From Lachnospiraceae bacterium (GTDB taxonomy: Bacteria; Bacillota; Clostridia; Lachnospirales; Lachnospiraceae): 64,000 nt of DNA. The notes under the pieces are model-generated. The model was not told the origin of the DNA. It saw only the letters and a list, made by a program, of their open reading frames with translations, and did not search any database. Shown one piece after another: positions 1 through 8,910 of this stretch. The stretch spans positions 10,890 through 74,889 of the forward strand of contig SFDP01000003.1 in the NCBI GenBank assembly GCA_004558185.1. The letters run 5' to 3'. Within the stretch, counting starts at the first letter, position 1. Every line of letters begins with the position of its first letter. A program made the position numbers and the translations under genes.

Positions 1-155
1 TAAAAAAAATGCAGCCCATTACCAAGCATAAATGTGCCATTTGCGGAAGAACGGATGAATCCAACCCGGAACTGGAATTTCGTTTCTGTTCCAAATGTAA
101 CGGGAATTATGAATACTGTCAGGATCATCTGTTTACTCATGAGCATATTCGCTAA
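1..155 (+). CDS. C-terminal zinc-ribbon end of an unidentified protein (partial)
   Basis: An open frame runs in from the left edge (codons begin at base 3) and stops with TAA at 153-155. About the last 48 residues are readable and hold two CxxC pairs, CAIC and CSKC, about 20 residues apart. They are followed by a Cys/His-rich tail (YCQDHLFTHEHIR) that looks like a small zinc-binding module. The ATG at 9-11 has no ribosome binding site in view and is probably internal. The function of the full protein cannot be told from this fragment. I recall similar tails on membrane proteins of Lachnospiraceae but would not name a family. It is the first gene of a run on the plus strand, 96 bases before the sigma-like gene. 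Confidence 0.6.
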   Translation, partial: KKMQPITKHKCAICGRTDESNPELEFRFCSKCNGNYEYCQDHLFTHEHIR

Positions 156-251
156 ATCAAGATAGAACTCTGCCGGCTGTAAGTAGAAAAGAAAAAGTAA
201 CTGCTTGGCAGGCGCAGATTTAATAGATCAGATAAGGAATGGAAGGAAAAG

Positions 252-995
252 ATGAATCAGGAAATGCAGTTTGCCAAAGCCCTAGAGGATATCCGGGGGT
301 TGGCCAGAGAACAGGGGAATACCGTTAGCAGAAAGCAGGTGGAGGAGACCTTTGGAGCCATCGAAATTCAAGGAACGCAGCTTGAGCCGGTATACGAATA
401 TCTCCACAGCAAGAACATCGGTATTGATCAGCCGGTGAATATTGAGCAGGTATTGAGCCCCGATGACCGGGATTATCTTAGCCGGTATATCCAGTCCCTG
501 ACCCGGCTGCCTGCTTTGAGTGAAGGGCAGAGAAGAGCCTTTTTAATGGCTGCAATGGCTGGAGAAGAGGAGGGAAAGGAGAGGATTCTCCAATTCTTCC
601 TGCCCAGGGTTGTGGATATTGCCAAGTTGTACAGCGGTCAGGGAATGCTTCTGGAGGATCTGATCGGAGAAGGAAATGTGGCTCTTGCCCTGGGCGTGGA
701 GATGCTGGGCTGTGCAGAGGAACCGGAGGAAGCAGAGGGAATGCTGGCCAAAATGATTATGGATGCCATGGAAGAAGCGATTGGAAATGACCTTCAGGCA
801 AGACAGGCAGATAGAGAGCTTGCAGAGAAGGTGAATCATGTCTGGGAGCAGGCAAAGGAACTGGCAGAGAGCCTTCAGCGTAAGGTGACGGTAAGGGAGC
901 TGGCAGAGGAGGCAGGCTTCAGTGAGGAAGCCATTCGGGAGGCTCTTCGATTAAGCGGAAATAAGATTGAGCACATTGCCAATGATGAGGAATAG
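252..995 (+). CDS. sigma-70-like protein lacking region 4
   Basis: A 247-residue acidic protein with sigma-factor layout. The N-terminal 60 residues resemble the helical region 1.1 of primary sigma factors. A middle part has a region 2-like stretch (ILQFFLPRVVDIAKLYSG, then LLEDLIGEGNVALALG, the usual 'LDLIQEGN.GL' block). A C-terminal helix-turn-helix resembles region 3 (VTVRELAEEAGFSEEAIREAL). The -10-reading helix after the region 2 block is replaced by an acidic, Glu-rich segment, and region 4 is absent, so it probably cannot recognise promoters normally. It may be an adaptor or a regulatory relic. A good ribosome binding site (GGAAGG) precedes the ATG. It is followed 17 bases later by a small conserved gene, so the two are likely cotranscribed. 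Confidence 0.7.
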   Translation: MNQEMQFAKALEDIRGLAREQGNTVSRKQVEETFGAIEIQGTQLEPVYEYLHSKNIGIDQPVNIEQVLSPDDRDYLSRYIQSLTRLPALSEGQRRAFLMAAMAGEEEGKERILQFFLPRVVDIAKLYSGQGMLLEDLIGEGNVALALGVEMLGCAEEPEEAEGMLAKMIMDAMEEAIGNDLQARQADRELAEKVNHVWEQAKELAESLQRKVTVRELAEEAGFSEEAIREALRLSGNKIEHIANDEE

Positions 996-1012
996 ACAGA
1001 AGGAAGATACGG

Positions 1013-1420
1013 ATGGAAAATCAGGATTTCAAATATGTCTGCCAGGACATTACCAATTTATATATCGGAGCCAGACTCAGCTATCAGGAACTGATGGAGA
1101 AGGATGAGGTACCATTCAAGCTGAAGATGATTTTTTCCCGTTATATGCTTAAAGAGGTGGCAGGAGAAACCAGAATTGAAGACCATATCTTTTATCTGGA
1201 GGAAACCAGCCTTTCTTATCTGGCATACAAGCAGATGAAGGCCAGATTTACCTTGTCTGTCTGGCAGGAGAAAGAAGGAAGAAGGGCAGCCGGTTATCGG
1301 CGGCGGCCATATCCTATCTGGGAAATTTTAGGAAATAAAGAGCTGATGGAGAAGAAAGATCAGATTATTGTCGAGGAGCTCCATCTTACGAAGCTGGGGC
1401 TTATGAGGATCAGCGGCTAG
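1013..1420 (+). CDS. conserved hypothetical protein, 135 aa
   Basis: I do not recognise a domain. The protein is soluble, mixed acidic/basic, with no signal peptide or membrane segment, and has aromatic-rich stretches (YLEETSLSYLAYKQ). It sits 17 bases after the sigma-like gene and 38 bases before the M16C peptidase gene, in what looks like one transcription unit. Being coupled to a sigma-like gene could mean a partner role, but nothing in the sequence shows it. Codon use matches the neighbours, which supports a real gene. Confidence 0.7.
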   Translation: MENQDFKYVCQDITNLYIGARLSYQELMEKDEVPFKLKMIFSRYMLKEVAGETRIEDHIFYLEETSLSYLAYKQMKARFTLSVWQEKEGRRAAGYRRRPYPIWEILGNKELMEKKDQIIVEELHLTKLGLMRISG

Positions 1421-1458
1421 AAGAAAAACAGAGACAGCGATCAAGAAGGGAGAAGGGA

Positions 1459-4371
1459 ATGAGAAAAGTGGATGCTTATGAAATAATAGAGAAAAGAGAG
1501 ATAGAGGAGCTTCGCAGTACAGCATACCTGTTAAGACATAAAAAAACCAACGCCAGAGTGATTTTAATGGAGAATGATGATGAAAATAAGGTATTTTACA
1601 TCGGCTTTCGAACCACACCGGAAGAAAGCACAGGGGTTGCTCATATTTTGGAGCATTCTGTTCTTTGCGGCTCCAGGAATTTTCCGGTAAAGGATCCCTT
1701 TATTGAACTGGCTAAGGGTTCTCTGAACACCTTTTTAAATGCCATGACCTATCCGGATAAAACGGTTTATCCGGTGGCAAGCTGTAACGATAAGGATTTC
1801 CAAAATCTGATGCATATCTATCTGGATGCAGTTTTCTACCCGAACATTTATGCACATGACCTCACCTTTAAGCAGGAGGGCTGGCATTATGAAATGGAGG
1901 AGGAGAGCAGCCCGCTTATCATAAACGGAGTAGTATACAATGAGATGAAGGGAGCCTTTTCCTCGCCTGATGATGTGCTGGAGAGAGAAATCTTAAATTC
2001 TCTTTTTCCGGACAATGCTTATCGGGAAGAGTCCGGCGGAGATCCGGATCATATACCGGAGCTGACCTATGAGCACTTTATTCAGATTCATCAGACCTAT
2101 TATCACCCTTCCAACAGCTATATCTATCTTTATGGGAATATGGATATGGCCCAAAAGCTGGAATTCCTGGATCAGGAATATTTATCGCATTATGAACCCC
2201 TGAAGGTGGATTCTGAAATTGCTCATCAGGCGCCTTTTGAGAAGCCGGTGGAGCTGATTAAGCAATATTCTCTGGGGGAGGGCGAAGAGCTTTCGGACAG
2301 TACCTATTTAAGCTATAATACAGCCTTTGAGACCAATCTTGACCCCATGCACTATCTGGCCTTCAAGATTCTGGATTATGCCCTTTGCTCCTCGCCGGCA
2401 GCTCCCCTGAAAAAGGCGCTTCTGGATGCGGGAATCGGAAAAGACGTTTATGGCTTTTACGACAGTGGAATAAAACAGCCTTATTTCAGTGTCATTGCCA
2501 AAAAGGCCAACAAGGAGCAGAAGGAAAAATTTGTTTCTCTGATTGAAGCTACCCTGAAGGAACTCTGTCGGGTGGGAATCAACAAGGATTCTTTGAAGGC
2601 GGCGTTGAATTACTATGAATTCAAATACCGGGAGGGGGATTTCGGTTCTTATCCCCCAGGGCTGATGTATGGCCTGCAGATTTTGGACAGTTGGCTTTAC
2701 GATGACCATAAGCCCTTCATTCATGTTGCTGCCGGGGAAACCTTTGGGGCTTTAAGGGATAAGCTGGATACTGACTATTTCGAAGGGCTGGTGCTGAAAT
2801 ACCTGCTTGACAATCCTCACAAAACCATTCTTATGGTAGAGCCGGTAGTTAATCTGGCGGCAGAAAAGGAGGCAGCTCTCAAAGAGAGGCTTGAGGCATA
2901 TAAGGCCTCATTGAGTAAAGAAGAGATCAGGCAGATCGTTAAACAGACTAAGGAACTGCATAAGTATCAGGAACAGGAGAATACTCCCGAAGAGCTTGCC
3001 TGTATTCCTCTTTTGAAGAGGGAAGATATTAAGAAGGAGGCAGAGCCTCTCCATAATTGTTTAAAAGCAATCGGTAATCGGCCAAGCCTTTATCATGATG
3101 TTTACACCAATGGAATCGGCTACTTCCGACTTCTTTTTAATGCCAAAGGAGTGCCGGCTCATAAGCTGACCTATCTGGGGATTTTAAAATATGTACTAGG
3201 CTATGTGGATACAGCCTCTCATTCCTATGGAGATCTCTATCATCAGATTTATATGGAAACCGGAGGGATTACTCCGGCCATTAATGTTTATCTGAATTCC
3301 AAGAATCTGGAGGATTATCGGGTAACCTTCGAGTGGAAGGTAAAGGCCTTTGAAACCAACCTTCCCAAGGCCGTTTCTCTATTGAAGGAAATCATCCTCG
3401 AATCCGTTTTCACGGATGAAAACCGCCTGTATGAGATTCTGGCAGAGCTGAAATCCAGAATGGAAGCAGATATGCTTCAGGCAGGTCATCGGGTTGCCGT
3501 GTCCAGAGCCACCTCCTATTTCAGCCTTTCAGGAGCCATTACGGAGCAGATTAACGGGCTGCCCCTTTATCGTATGGTAAGCGATCTGGAGAAAAATTTC
3601 CTGCAAAAAAAGGAGGAGCTTCAAACTCAACTGCGGGAAGTATGTGACCTTCTTTTTGCTGAAGGAAATCTGATGTATGACTATACCGGAAGTGAAGCGG
3701 GCTACGAAGAATTCAGCAAAGCGGTGGAGGGCTTTGTTCGGCAGTTGCCCAAGGGAATGGATAAAATAGAGAGCTTCAAGCTGGAAAAAGACAGGAAGCA
3801 GGAGGGCTTTATTACTGCCGGTCAGGTACAGTATGTGGCGAAGGCAGGCAACTTTGTGACGAAGGGACTCCCTTATACTGGGGCCTTAAGGGTACTTAAG
3901 GTGATCATGGGTTACGATTATCTGTGGAACCAGGTAAGAGTGAAGGGGGGAGCCTATGGCTGTATGTCCGGCTTTGCCAAAAACGGAGACAGCTATTTTG
4001 TTTCATATCGGGATCCCAATCTGGAAAAAACCCTTCAGGTATACCGGAATGCAGTGGATTATCTGAAAGAGTTTTCAGGTGAGGAAAGAACCATGACGCA
4101 ATACATTATCGGAGCAGTCAGTGAGCTGGATATTCCGCTCACTCCTCAGGCAAAGGGACTTCGTTCCTTAAGTGCCTTTATGACGAATCAGAATGAACAG
4201 GATTTTCAACAGGAGAGAGATCAGCTTCTTGCAGTAACCGGAGAGGAGATTCGAGGACTTTCGGCTTATATTGAGGCTGTTTTAGCAGATGACTGTCTTT
4301 GCGTGGTAGGAACGGGAAACAAAATTAAAGAAAATGAGGAGCTGTTTAAGCATATAGAAAACCTGTTGTAA
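1459..4371 (+). CDS. M16C-family zinc metallopeptidase (presequence protease-like)
   Basis: A 970-residue insulinase-superfamily peptidase of the long, single-chain M16C type, related to mitochondrial PreP and falcilysin. The inverted zinc motif HxxEH is visible as HILEH at about residues 62-66, followed by SVLCGS. The distal zinc ligand Glu lies in the NEMKGAFSSP block about 110 residues later, as usual for the family. The length matches other M16C enzymes, with two homologous halves forming a closed chamber that degrades peptides. There is no signal peptide, so it is cytoplasmic. Ribosome binding site GGGAGAAGGGA precedes the ATG. Exact substrates are unknown; clearance of free peptides is the family expectation. 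Confidence 0.92.
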   Translation: MRKVDAYEIIEKREIEELRSTAYLLRHKKTNARVILMENDDENKVFYIGFRTTPEESTGVAHILEHSVLCGSRNFPVKDPFIELAKGSLNTFLNAMTYPDKTVYPVASCNDKDFQNLMHIYLDAVFYPNIYAHDLTFKQEGWHYEMEEESSPLIINGVVYNEMKGAFSSPDDVLEREILNSLFPDNAYREESGGDPDHIPELTYEHFIQIHQTYYHPSNSYIYLYGNMDMAQKLEFLDQEYLSHYEPLKVDSEIAHQAPFEKPVELIKQYSLGEGEELSDSTYLSYNTAFETNLDPMHYLAFKILDYALCSSPAAPLKKALLDAGIGKDVYGFYDSGIKQPYFSVIAKKANKEQKEKFVSLIEATLKELCRVGINKDSLKAALNYYEFKYREGDFGSYPPGLMYGLQILDSWLYDDHKPFIHVAAGETFGALRDKLDTDYFEGLVLKYLLDNPHKTILMVEPVVNLAAEKEAALKERLEAYKASLSKEEIRQIVKQTKELHKYQEQENTPEELACIPLLKREDIKKEAEPLHNCLKAIGNRPSLYHDVYTNGIGYFRLLFNAKGVPAHKLTYLGILKYVLGYVDTASHSYGDLYHQIYMETGGITPAINVYLNSKNLEDYRVTFEWKVKAFETNLPKAVSLLKEIILESVFTDENRLYEILAELKSRMEADMLQAGHRVAVSRATSYFSLSGAITEQINGLPLYRMVSDLEKNFLQKKEELQTQLREVCDLLFAEGNLMYDYTGSEAGYEEFSKAVEGFVRQLPKGMDKIESFKLEKDRKQEGFITAGQVQYVAKAGNFVTKGLPYTGALRVLKVIMGYDYLWNQVRVKGGAYGCMSGFAKNGDSYFVSYRDPNLEKTLQVYRNAVDYLKEFSGEERTMTQYIIGAVSELDIPLTPQAKGLRSLSAFMTNQNEQDFQQERDQLLAVTGEEIRGLSAYIEAVLADDCLCVVGTGNKIKENEELFKHIENLL

Positions 4372-4421
4372 AAGCATTAGTGTAATAGACACATTAACCA
4401 TTGGTGTCGGAGGGAGGTTCA

Positions 4422-5432
4422 ATGAAGACAGAAATAACCAGAGGAATCAAAGTAATGCTGCTGTGTTTTTCAGCAGCCTGTCTGGCAGCCTGCGGCGGTG
4501 CCTCAAAAGGCGCTGACTCCTCCTCAGATATGGCCGCAGAAGCGGTGGCTTATGAGGAAGCGGCAGGGATAGCCCTCAATAACGGCGCAGCAGAAACCGG
4601 AATGGAAAGCATTCCGGTAGAGGAAGTGGCAGATGCTGCCAGAAAACTGATCCGTACCGTAGACTTGAATGTGGAAACAGAAAGCTACGATCAGTTAATG
4701 GCAGATCTGGAAACCAGAGTGGGACAGCTTGGCGGATATATTGAATTTAAAGAGGCCTATTATGGAAATCAGTACAGCAGCGGGAGCAGAAGCGCAAGTC
4801 TGCAGATCAGAATCCCTGCCAAAAGACTGGATGAATTTACCGATAAGGTAAAGGAAGCGGCCAACGTTACCCGGGAGAATGAATCCATAGAGGATGTTAC
4901 TCTTACCTATGTGGACCTGGAAAGTCACAAAAAGATGCTGATTGCCCAGCAGGAGCGATTATTAGAGTTGTTGGAGCAGGCTCAAACGATTGAGGATATT
5001 ATTACTTTGGAAGGCCGCCTCTCTGAAGTACGCTATCAGATTGAAAGTATGGAGACACAGCTTCGCACCTATGACAATCTGGTGGAATATGGTACCGTTA
5101 ATCTGTACATACAGGAGGTTGAACGCTATACGCCTCAGCCGGAGAAGGGAGCCTGGGACAGGATCAGAACCGGCTTTTCTCAAAATCTTTATCTGGTAGG
5201 AAACGGAATCAAAAATTTTGCCATAGAGTTTGTGATCGCTCTGCCCATTTTGGCAGTTTGGGCAGTAGTCATTCTTCTTCTTCTTCTGGTTTTACGTCTG
5301 ATCCTTAAATGGGAAAAAAAGAAGAATGAGGAAAGAGCAGCTAAACGCAGGGAAAGAGAGGGACGGCCACCCACATCCCCCATAAGCCGGAATAACCAGA
5401 GTAAATCTGAGGAGGCTGAACAGAACAGCTAA
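4422..5432 (+). CDS. DUF4349-domain membrane-anchored lipoprotein
   Basis: An envelope protein of about 336 residues. The start is taken at the ATG at 4422, because GGGAGG lies just upstream and the following residues form a lipoprotein signal peptide ending in the lipobox LAAC. The body has the DUF4349 pattern: a beta-rich segment beginning RKLIRTVDLNVETESY, then a coiled coil around EGRLSEVRYQIESMETQLR. Next is a conserved YGTVNLYIQE strand, a hydrophobic membrane helix (about residues 265-295) and a basic, charged tail. The family is thought to be membrane-anchored and extracytoplasmic; the biochemical role is unknown. An upstream TTG in frame at 4401 is rejected as a start because it precedes the ribosome binding site. 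Confidence 0.85.
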   Translation: MKTEITRGIKVMLLCFSAACLAACGGASKGADSSSDMAAEAVAYEEAAGIALNNGAAETGMESIPVEEVADAARKLIRTVDLNVETESYDQLMADLETRVGQLGGYIEFKEAYYGNQYSSGSRSASLQIRIPAKRLDEFTDKVKEAANVTRENESIEDVTLTYVDLESHKKMLIAQQERLLELLEQAQTIEDIITLEGRLSEVRYQIESMETQLRTYDNLVEYGTVNLYIQEVERYTPQPEKGAWDRIRTGFSQNLYLVGNGIKNFAIEFVIALPILAVWAVVILLLLLVLRLILKWEKKKNEERAAKRREREGRPPTSPISRNNQSKSEEAEQNS

Positions 5433-5457
5433 GGCTGCTCTGTTCATGAGGACTGGT

Positions 5458-5477
5458 GTGAAAATTAAAATTTTCAC
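5458..5477. repeat. AT-rich 20-bp palindrome downstream of the DUF4349 gene
   Basis: GTGAAAATT and AATTTTCAC, 9-bp perfect arms around AA. It has no T-tract of a terminator and resembles an operator in form. A related palindrome sits at 26870-26887 ahead of the decarboxylase operon. Confidence 0.6.
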
Positions 5478-5493
5478 TTATTTATTTGAGCAG

Positions 5494-5516
5494 TATCGCA
5501 AGCAAGGCTTGCGATA
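5494..5516 (+). repeat. hairpin upstream of era
   Basis: TATCGCAAGC and GCTTGCGATA are perfect 10-bp arms around a 3-base loop, ending about 40 bases before era. There is no T-run, so it is not a classical terminator. It could be an RNA processing or attenuation structure in the 112-base gap between the two genes. Confidence 0.55.
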
Positions 5517-5556
5517 TACATGGGGATTAGAATAGAAAAAGGAAATGCAAGAAATT

Positions 5557-6459
5557 ATGGAAAACAAGTTTAAATCGGGTTTTGTCACATTGATTGGACG
5601 GCCTAATGTGGGAAAGTCCACATTGATGAACTGCATAATCGGGCAGAAAATTGCCATTACCTCCCATAAGCCGCAGACCACCAGAAACCGGATTCAGACC
5701 GTCTATACGGATGAACGGGGGCAGATTGTCTTTTTGGACACACCGGGTATCCATAAGGCTAAAAATAAGCTGGGAAGTTATATGGTTCATGCGGCAAAGA
5801 GAACCATTGCAGAGGTAGACGTGATCCTCTGGCTGGTGGAGCCCAGTACCTTTATCGGTGCAGGAGAAAGGCATATTATTGAACAACTGAAGGCAGTGAA
5901 AACCCCCGTTATTTTGGTGATCAACAAGATTGATACGGTAAAAAGAGAGGAAATTCTGAGGTTTATTGATGCTTACCGCAGAGAATTGGATTTTGCGGAA
6001 ATCGTTCCTGTGTCAGCGTTAAAAAAAGACAATGTGGATGTTTTGCTGGACTGCATCATGAAATATCTGCCGGAAGGAATTCCCTTTTATGATGAAGATA
6101 CCGTTACCGATCAGCCCCAGCGTCAAATTGCCGCAGAGCTGGTGCGGGAGAAGATATTAAAATGTCTGGATGAGGAAATCCCCCATGGTGTAGCGGTGGC
6201 CATCGACAGCATGAAATGGAAGGGAAGAATCTGCCATATTGATGCAACCATCGTCTGTGAAAAAGACAGTCATAAGGGTATGATCATCGGTAAGCAGGGT
6301 AAGATGCTGAAGAAAATAGGCTCATTGGCCAGGCCGGAAATTGAGGATATGTTGGAATGTCAGGTGAATCTTCAGCTTTGGGTAAAGGTGAAGCGGGACT
6401 GGAGAGACAGTGATTTTTTACTGAAAAATTTTGGCTATAATCCGAAAGATAACGAATAG
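5557..6459 (+). CDS. era: GTPase Era
   Basis: An essential GTPase that binds the 3' end of 16S rRNA and helps mature the 30S subunit. G1 is GRPNVGKST near residue 13, the G2/switch region is KPQTTRN, G3 is DTPG and G4 is NKID. A C-terminal KH RNA-binding domain follows, with the conserved GKQGKMLKKIG loop. About 300 residues is the normal length. Two in-frame ATGs exist at 5545 and 5557. The GGA at 5541-5543 is only one base from the first, so 5557 (MENKFKSGF) is preferred, and it also matches the usual N-terminus of the family. It leads the era-yqzL-recO block typical of Firmicutes. Confidence 0.95.
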   Translation: MENKFKSGFVTLIGRPNVGKSTLMNCIIGQKIAITSHKPQTTRNRIQTVYTDERGQIVFLDTPGIHKAKNKLGSYMVHAAKRTIAEVDVILWLVEPSTFIGAGERHIIEQLKAVKTPVILVINKIDTVKREEILRFIDAYRRELDFAEIVPVSALKKDNVDVLLDCIMKYLPEGIPFYDEDTVTDQPQRQIAAELVREKILKCLDEEIPHGVAVAIDSMKWKGRICHIDATIVCEKDSHKGMIIGKQGKMLKKIGSLARPEIEDMLECQVNLQLWVKVKRDWRDSDFLLKNFGYNPKDNE

Positions 6460-6560
6460 AAAATCAAAATAAGCAAACCCTAATCTCAGGAAGGGTGATA
6501 TGATACTGATCATATGCAGCCGGATGAAACACAAACAGGACAAGATTGGGGGATATGCGG

Positions 6561-6722
6561 ATGACTAAAGAAGCCGGCTGGAAACAGTTTATGACTACCG
6601 GGAAGGTGGAGGATTATCTACAGTTTAAGGCAATAAAAGAGGATACAGGCAGCAAAAAAGATACCAAGGGAGAGAATTCTCATGCAGGATTTGATCAAAG
6701 TAACAGGGATTGTTTTAAGTAG
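6561..6722 (+). CDS. yqzL: YqzL-family small protein
   Basis: A 53-residue ORF starting MTKEAGWKQFMTTGKV and continuing EDYLQFK, with G-rich ribosome binding site GGGGG at 6547-6552, eight bases upstream. The W..F..TG....YL.FK pattern is that of YqzL, a tiny protein of unknown function always found between era and recO in Firmicutes. Its 3' end overlaps recO by 41 bases in a different frame, so translation of the two is probably coupled. An alternative ATG at 6555 is too close to the ribosome binding site. Confidence 0.82.
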   Translation: MTKEAGWKQFMTTGKVEDYLQFKAIKEDTGSKKDTKGENSHAGFDQSNRDCFK

Positions 6723-7329
6723 TACCCCCGCAGGAGAATACGACCGGCGTCTGGTACTGCTGACCAAAGAAAGAGGCAAGGTGACGGCCTTTGCCAAGGG
6801 AGCCAGGAGGCAGAATTCCAAACTGGTGGCAGCTACCGGCCTCTTTGCTTTCGGAATGTTTACTCTCTATCCCACAAGAAGCGCCTATACTTTGACGGAT
6901 GCGCAGATTTCGCAATATTTTGAAGAACTTCGGGTGGACTTCGAGGGAGCCTATTACGGAATGTATTTTTTAGAATTATGCGATTATTACGGAAGAGAGA
7001 ATAACGATGAAAAGGAGCTGCTGAAGCTGCTATATCAGTCGCTAAGGGCTTTGACGGTGAAAAGTCTGCCGCATAAGCTGGTCAGGGTAGTTTTTGAGAT
7101 GAAGGCCATGGTGGTTAACGGGGAGTTTCCGGGGATGCCGAGGGAAGGAGTGTGGCAGGATTCCACCTGCTATGCGGTGCGGTTTATAGAAGAAGCAGGA
7201 ATAGAGAAATTATATACCTTTACGGTCAGTGACCAGGTGCTGGCAGAACTGCAGAATATTGCAGATATTTACCGAAAACGGTACATAGACCGAAAAATGA
7301 AGAGCTTAGAGATGCTGTCCTTAATGTGA
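6682..7329 (+). CDS. recO: DNA repair protein RecO (short form)
   Basis: RecO binds DNA and SSB and loads RecA with RecR during recombinational repair. The N-terminal OB-fold is clear (VTGIVLSSTPAGEYDRRLV, then GKVTAFAKGARR), followed by the helical RecO C-terminal domain with FEMKAMVVNGEFPGM. At 215 residues it is shorter than most RecO proteins. It lacks the four-cysteine zinc module found in many bacterial RecOs: only two separated cysteines are visible. The stop codon lies inside the loop of a terminator, so the transcript ends directly after the gene. Confidence 0.9.
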   Translation: MQDLIKVTGIVLSSTPAGEYDRRLVLLTKERGKVTAFAKGARRQNSKLVAATGLFAFGMFTLYPTRSAYTLTDAQISQYFEELRVDFEGAYYGMYFLELCDYYGRENNDEKELLKLLYQSLRALTVKSLPHKLVRVVFEMKAMVVNGEFPGMPREGVWQDSTCYAVRFIEEAGIEKLYTFTVSDQVLAELQNIADIYRKRYIDRKMKSLEMLSLM

Positions 7330-7340
7330 CAGCATTTTTT
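7312..7340 (+). terminator. intrinsic terminator overlapping the recO stop
   Basis: Perfect 8-bp arms ATGCTGTC and GACAGCAT with an 8-base loop, followed by TTTTT. The TGA of recO (7327-7329) lies at the loop/right-arm junction, so the last recO codons form the hairpin. Confidence 0.88.
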
Positions 7341-7368
7341 GCGAAGGGGAATTCTTCGCTATAGGGAG

Positions 7369-7397
7369 TTGAAAAACATGAGCATCTCGGGTATAAT
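7369..7397 (+). promoter_or_regulatory. sigma-A promoter of glyS
   Basis: TTGAAA (7369-7374), a 17-base spacer and a perfect TATAAT (7392-7397). Transcription would start near 7404, giving a leader of about 60 bases that is too short for a T-box. Confidence 0.88.
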
Positions 7398-7466
7398 GTA
7401 GCGTGATTACCCGGGGCTTATGCCCATATGGGAAGGAGATTGTAACAAAACAGAAGGAGACAGAGC

Positions 7467-8855
7467 ATGGAAAAGACGATGGACAAGATTGTGGCACTGG
7501 CAAAATCCAGGGGATTTGTGTATCCCGGTTCTGAGATTTATGGCGGTCTGGCCAATACCTGGGACTACGGTAATCTTGGTGTGGAATTAAAGAACAATGT
7601 GAAAAAGGCATGGTGGCAGAAGTTTATTATGGAAAATCCCCATAATGTAGGTGTGGACTGTGCTATCCTGATGAATCCCCAGACCTGGGTTGCCAGCGGA
7701 CACCTGGGCGGCTTTTCAGATCCGTTAATGGATTGTAAGGAGTGTCATGAGCGTTTTCGTGCAGACAAACTGATCGAGGACTATGCTGCAGAGCATGGCA
7801 TTGAGCTAAAAGGCAGTATTGACGGCTGGAGCCAGGATGAGATGAAGGAGTTTATCGAAGCCAAGCAAGTCCCCTGCCCTACCTGCGGAAAGCATAATTT
7901 TACGGATATCCGTCAGTTTAACCTGATGTTCAAGACCTTCCAGGGAGTAACGGAGGATGCAAAGAATACGGTGTATTTAAGACCGGAGACTGCACAGGGT
8001 ATTTTCGTCAACTTCAAGAACGTGCAGAGAACCTCACGAAAGAAAATCCCCTTCGGTATCGGGCAGATCGGGAAATCCTTCCGCAATGAGATCACTCCCG
8101 GCAACTTTACCTTCAGAACAAGAGAGTTTGAGCAGATGGAGTTGGAATTTTTCTGTGAGCCGGATACTGACCTGGAGTGGTTTGCTTACTGGAAATCCTT
8201 CTGTATCAACTGGCTGCAGACGCTGGGTATTAAAGAGGAAGAGATGCGGGTCAGGGATCATGATCAGGAGGAGTTGTCCTTCTATTCCAAAGCGACTACG
8301 GATATTGAGTTCTTATTCCCCTTCGGTTGGGGAGAGCTTTGGGGAATCGCAGACAGAACGGACTACGATCTGACTCAGCATCAGAATGTATCCGGGCAGG
8401 ATATGACCTACTTCGATGACCAGAAGGGGGAGAAGTATGTTCCCTATGTCATTGAACCCTCACTGGGAGCAGACCGTGTGGTGCTGGCCTTCTTGTGTGC
8501 TGCCTATGACGAGGAGGAAATCGGTGAAGGGGATGTACGTACCGTACTCCATTTTCATCCGGCACTGGCACCGGTAAAAATCGGCGTTCTCCCTCTGTCC
8601 AAAAAGCTGAATGAGGGTGCCCAGAAGATTTATGAAGCCTTAAGCAAGAAATATAACTGCGAATACGACGATAGAGGAAATATCGGAAAAAGATATCGTC
8701 GCCAGGATGAGATCGGAACACCCTTCTGTATTACTTATGACTTTGAATCTGAGGAGGATCAGAGTGTAACCGTTCGCTTCCGGGATTCTATGGAACAGGA
8801 AAGAGTGAAGATTGCAGATCTGGATGCTTATTTTGCAGATAAATTTTTATTCTAA
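7467..8855 (+). CDS. glyS: glycyl-tRNA synthetase, single-chain (alpha2) type
   Basis: Charges tRNA-Gly with glycine. It is the eukaryote/Gram-positive type class II enzyme (462 residues), not the alpha/beta GlyQ-GlyS pair. The N-terminus has the signature GFVYPGSEIYGGLANTWDYG. Motif 2 is seen in GKSFRNEITP followed by FRTREFEQMELE, motif 3 in PSLGADRVVLAFL, and an anticodon-binding domain ends the protein (APVKIGVLPLSK onwards). Four cysteines (CKEC and CPTC) in the insertion may bind zinc. It has its own promoter and terminator, so it is a single-gene unit. Confidence 0.96.
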   Translation: MEKTMDKIVALAKSRGFVYPGSEIYGGLANTWDYGNLGVELKNNVKKAWWQKFIMENPHNVGVDCAILMNPQTWVASGHLGGFSDPLMDCKECHERFRADKLIEDYAAEHGIELKGSIDGWSQDEMKEFIEAKQVPCPTCGKHNFTDIRQFNLMFKTFQGVTEDAKNTVYLRPETAQGIFVNFKNVQRTSRKKIPFGIGQIGKSFRNEITPGNFTFRTREFEQMELEFFCEPDTDLEWFAYWKSFCINWLQTLGIKEEEMRVRDHDQEELSFYSKATTDIEFLFPFGWGELWGIADRTDYDLTQHQNVSGQDMTYFDDQKGEKYVPYVIEPSLGADRVVLAFLCAAYDEEEIGEGDVRTVLHFHPALAPVKIGVLPLSKKLNEGAQKIYEALSKKYNCEYDDRGNIGKRYRRQDEIGTPFCITYDFESEEDQSVTVRFRDSMEQERVKIADLDAYFADKFLF

Positions 8856-8861
8856 ACAGCA

Positions 8862-8884
8862 GGGGACCTTAGGGTCCCCCTTTT
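8862..8884 (+). terminator. glyS terminator
   Basis: GGGGACC and GGTCCCC, 7-bp arms with loop TTAG, then C and TTTT, seven bases after the glyS stop. Confidence 0.85.
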
Positions 8885-8910
8885 GAAAGAATAGATGGAG
8901 AGGAGAAGGA

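Noticed and set aside
4401..4421. TTG start for the DUF4349 lipoprotein
   Set aside because: It lies before the ribosome binding site and would disrupt the lipoprotein signal peptide that starts at 4422.
7398..7466. T-box riboswitch ahead of glyS (and alaS, thrC)
   Set aside because: Leaders are too short and lack the T-box sequence; none seen at 10366-10455 or 47686-47762 either.
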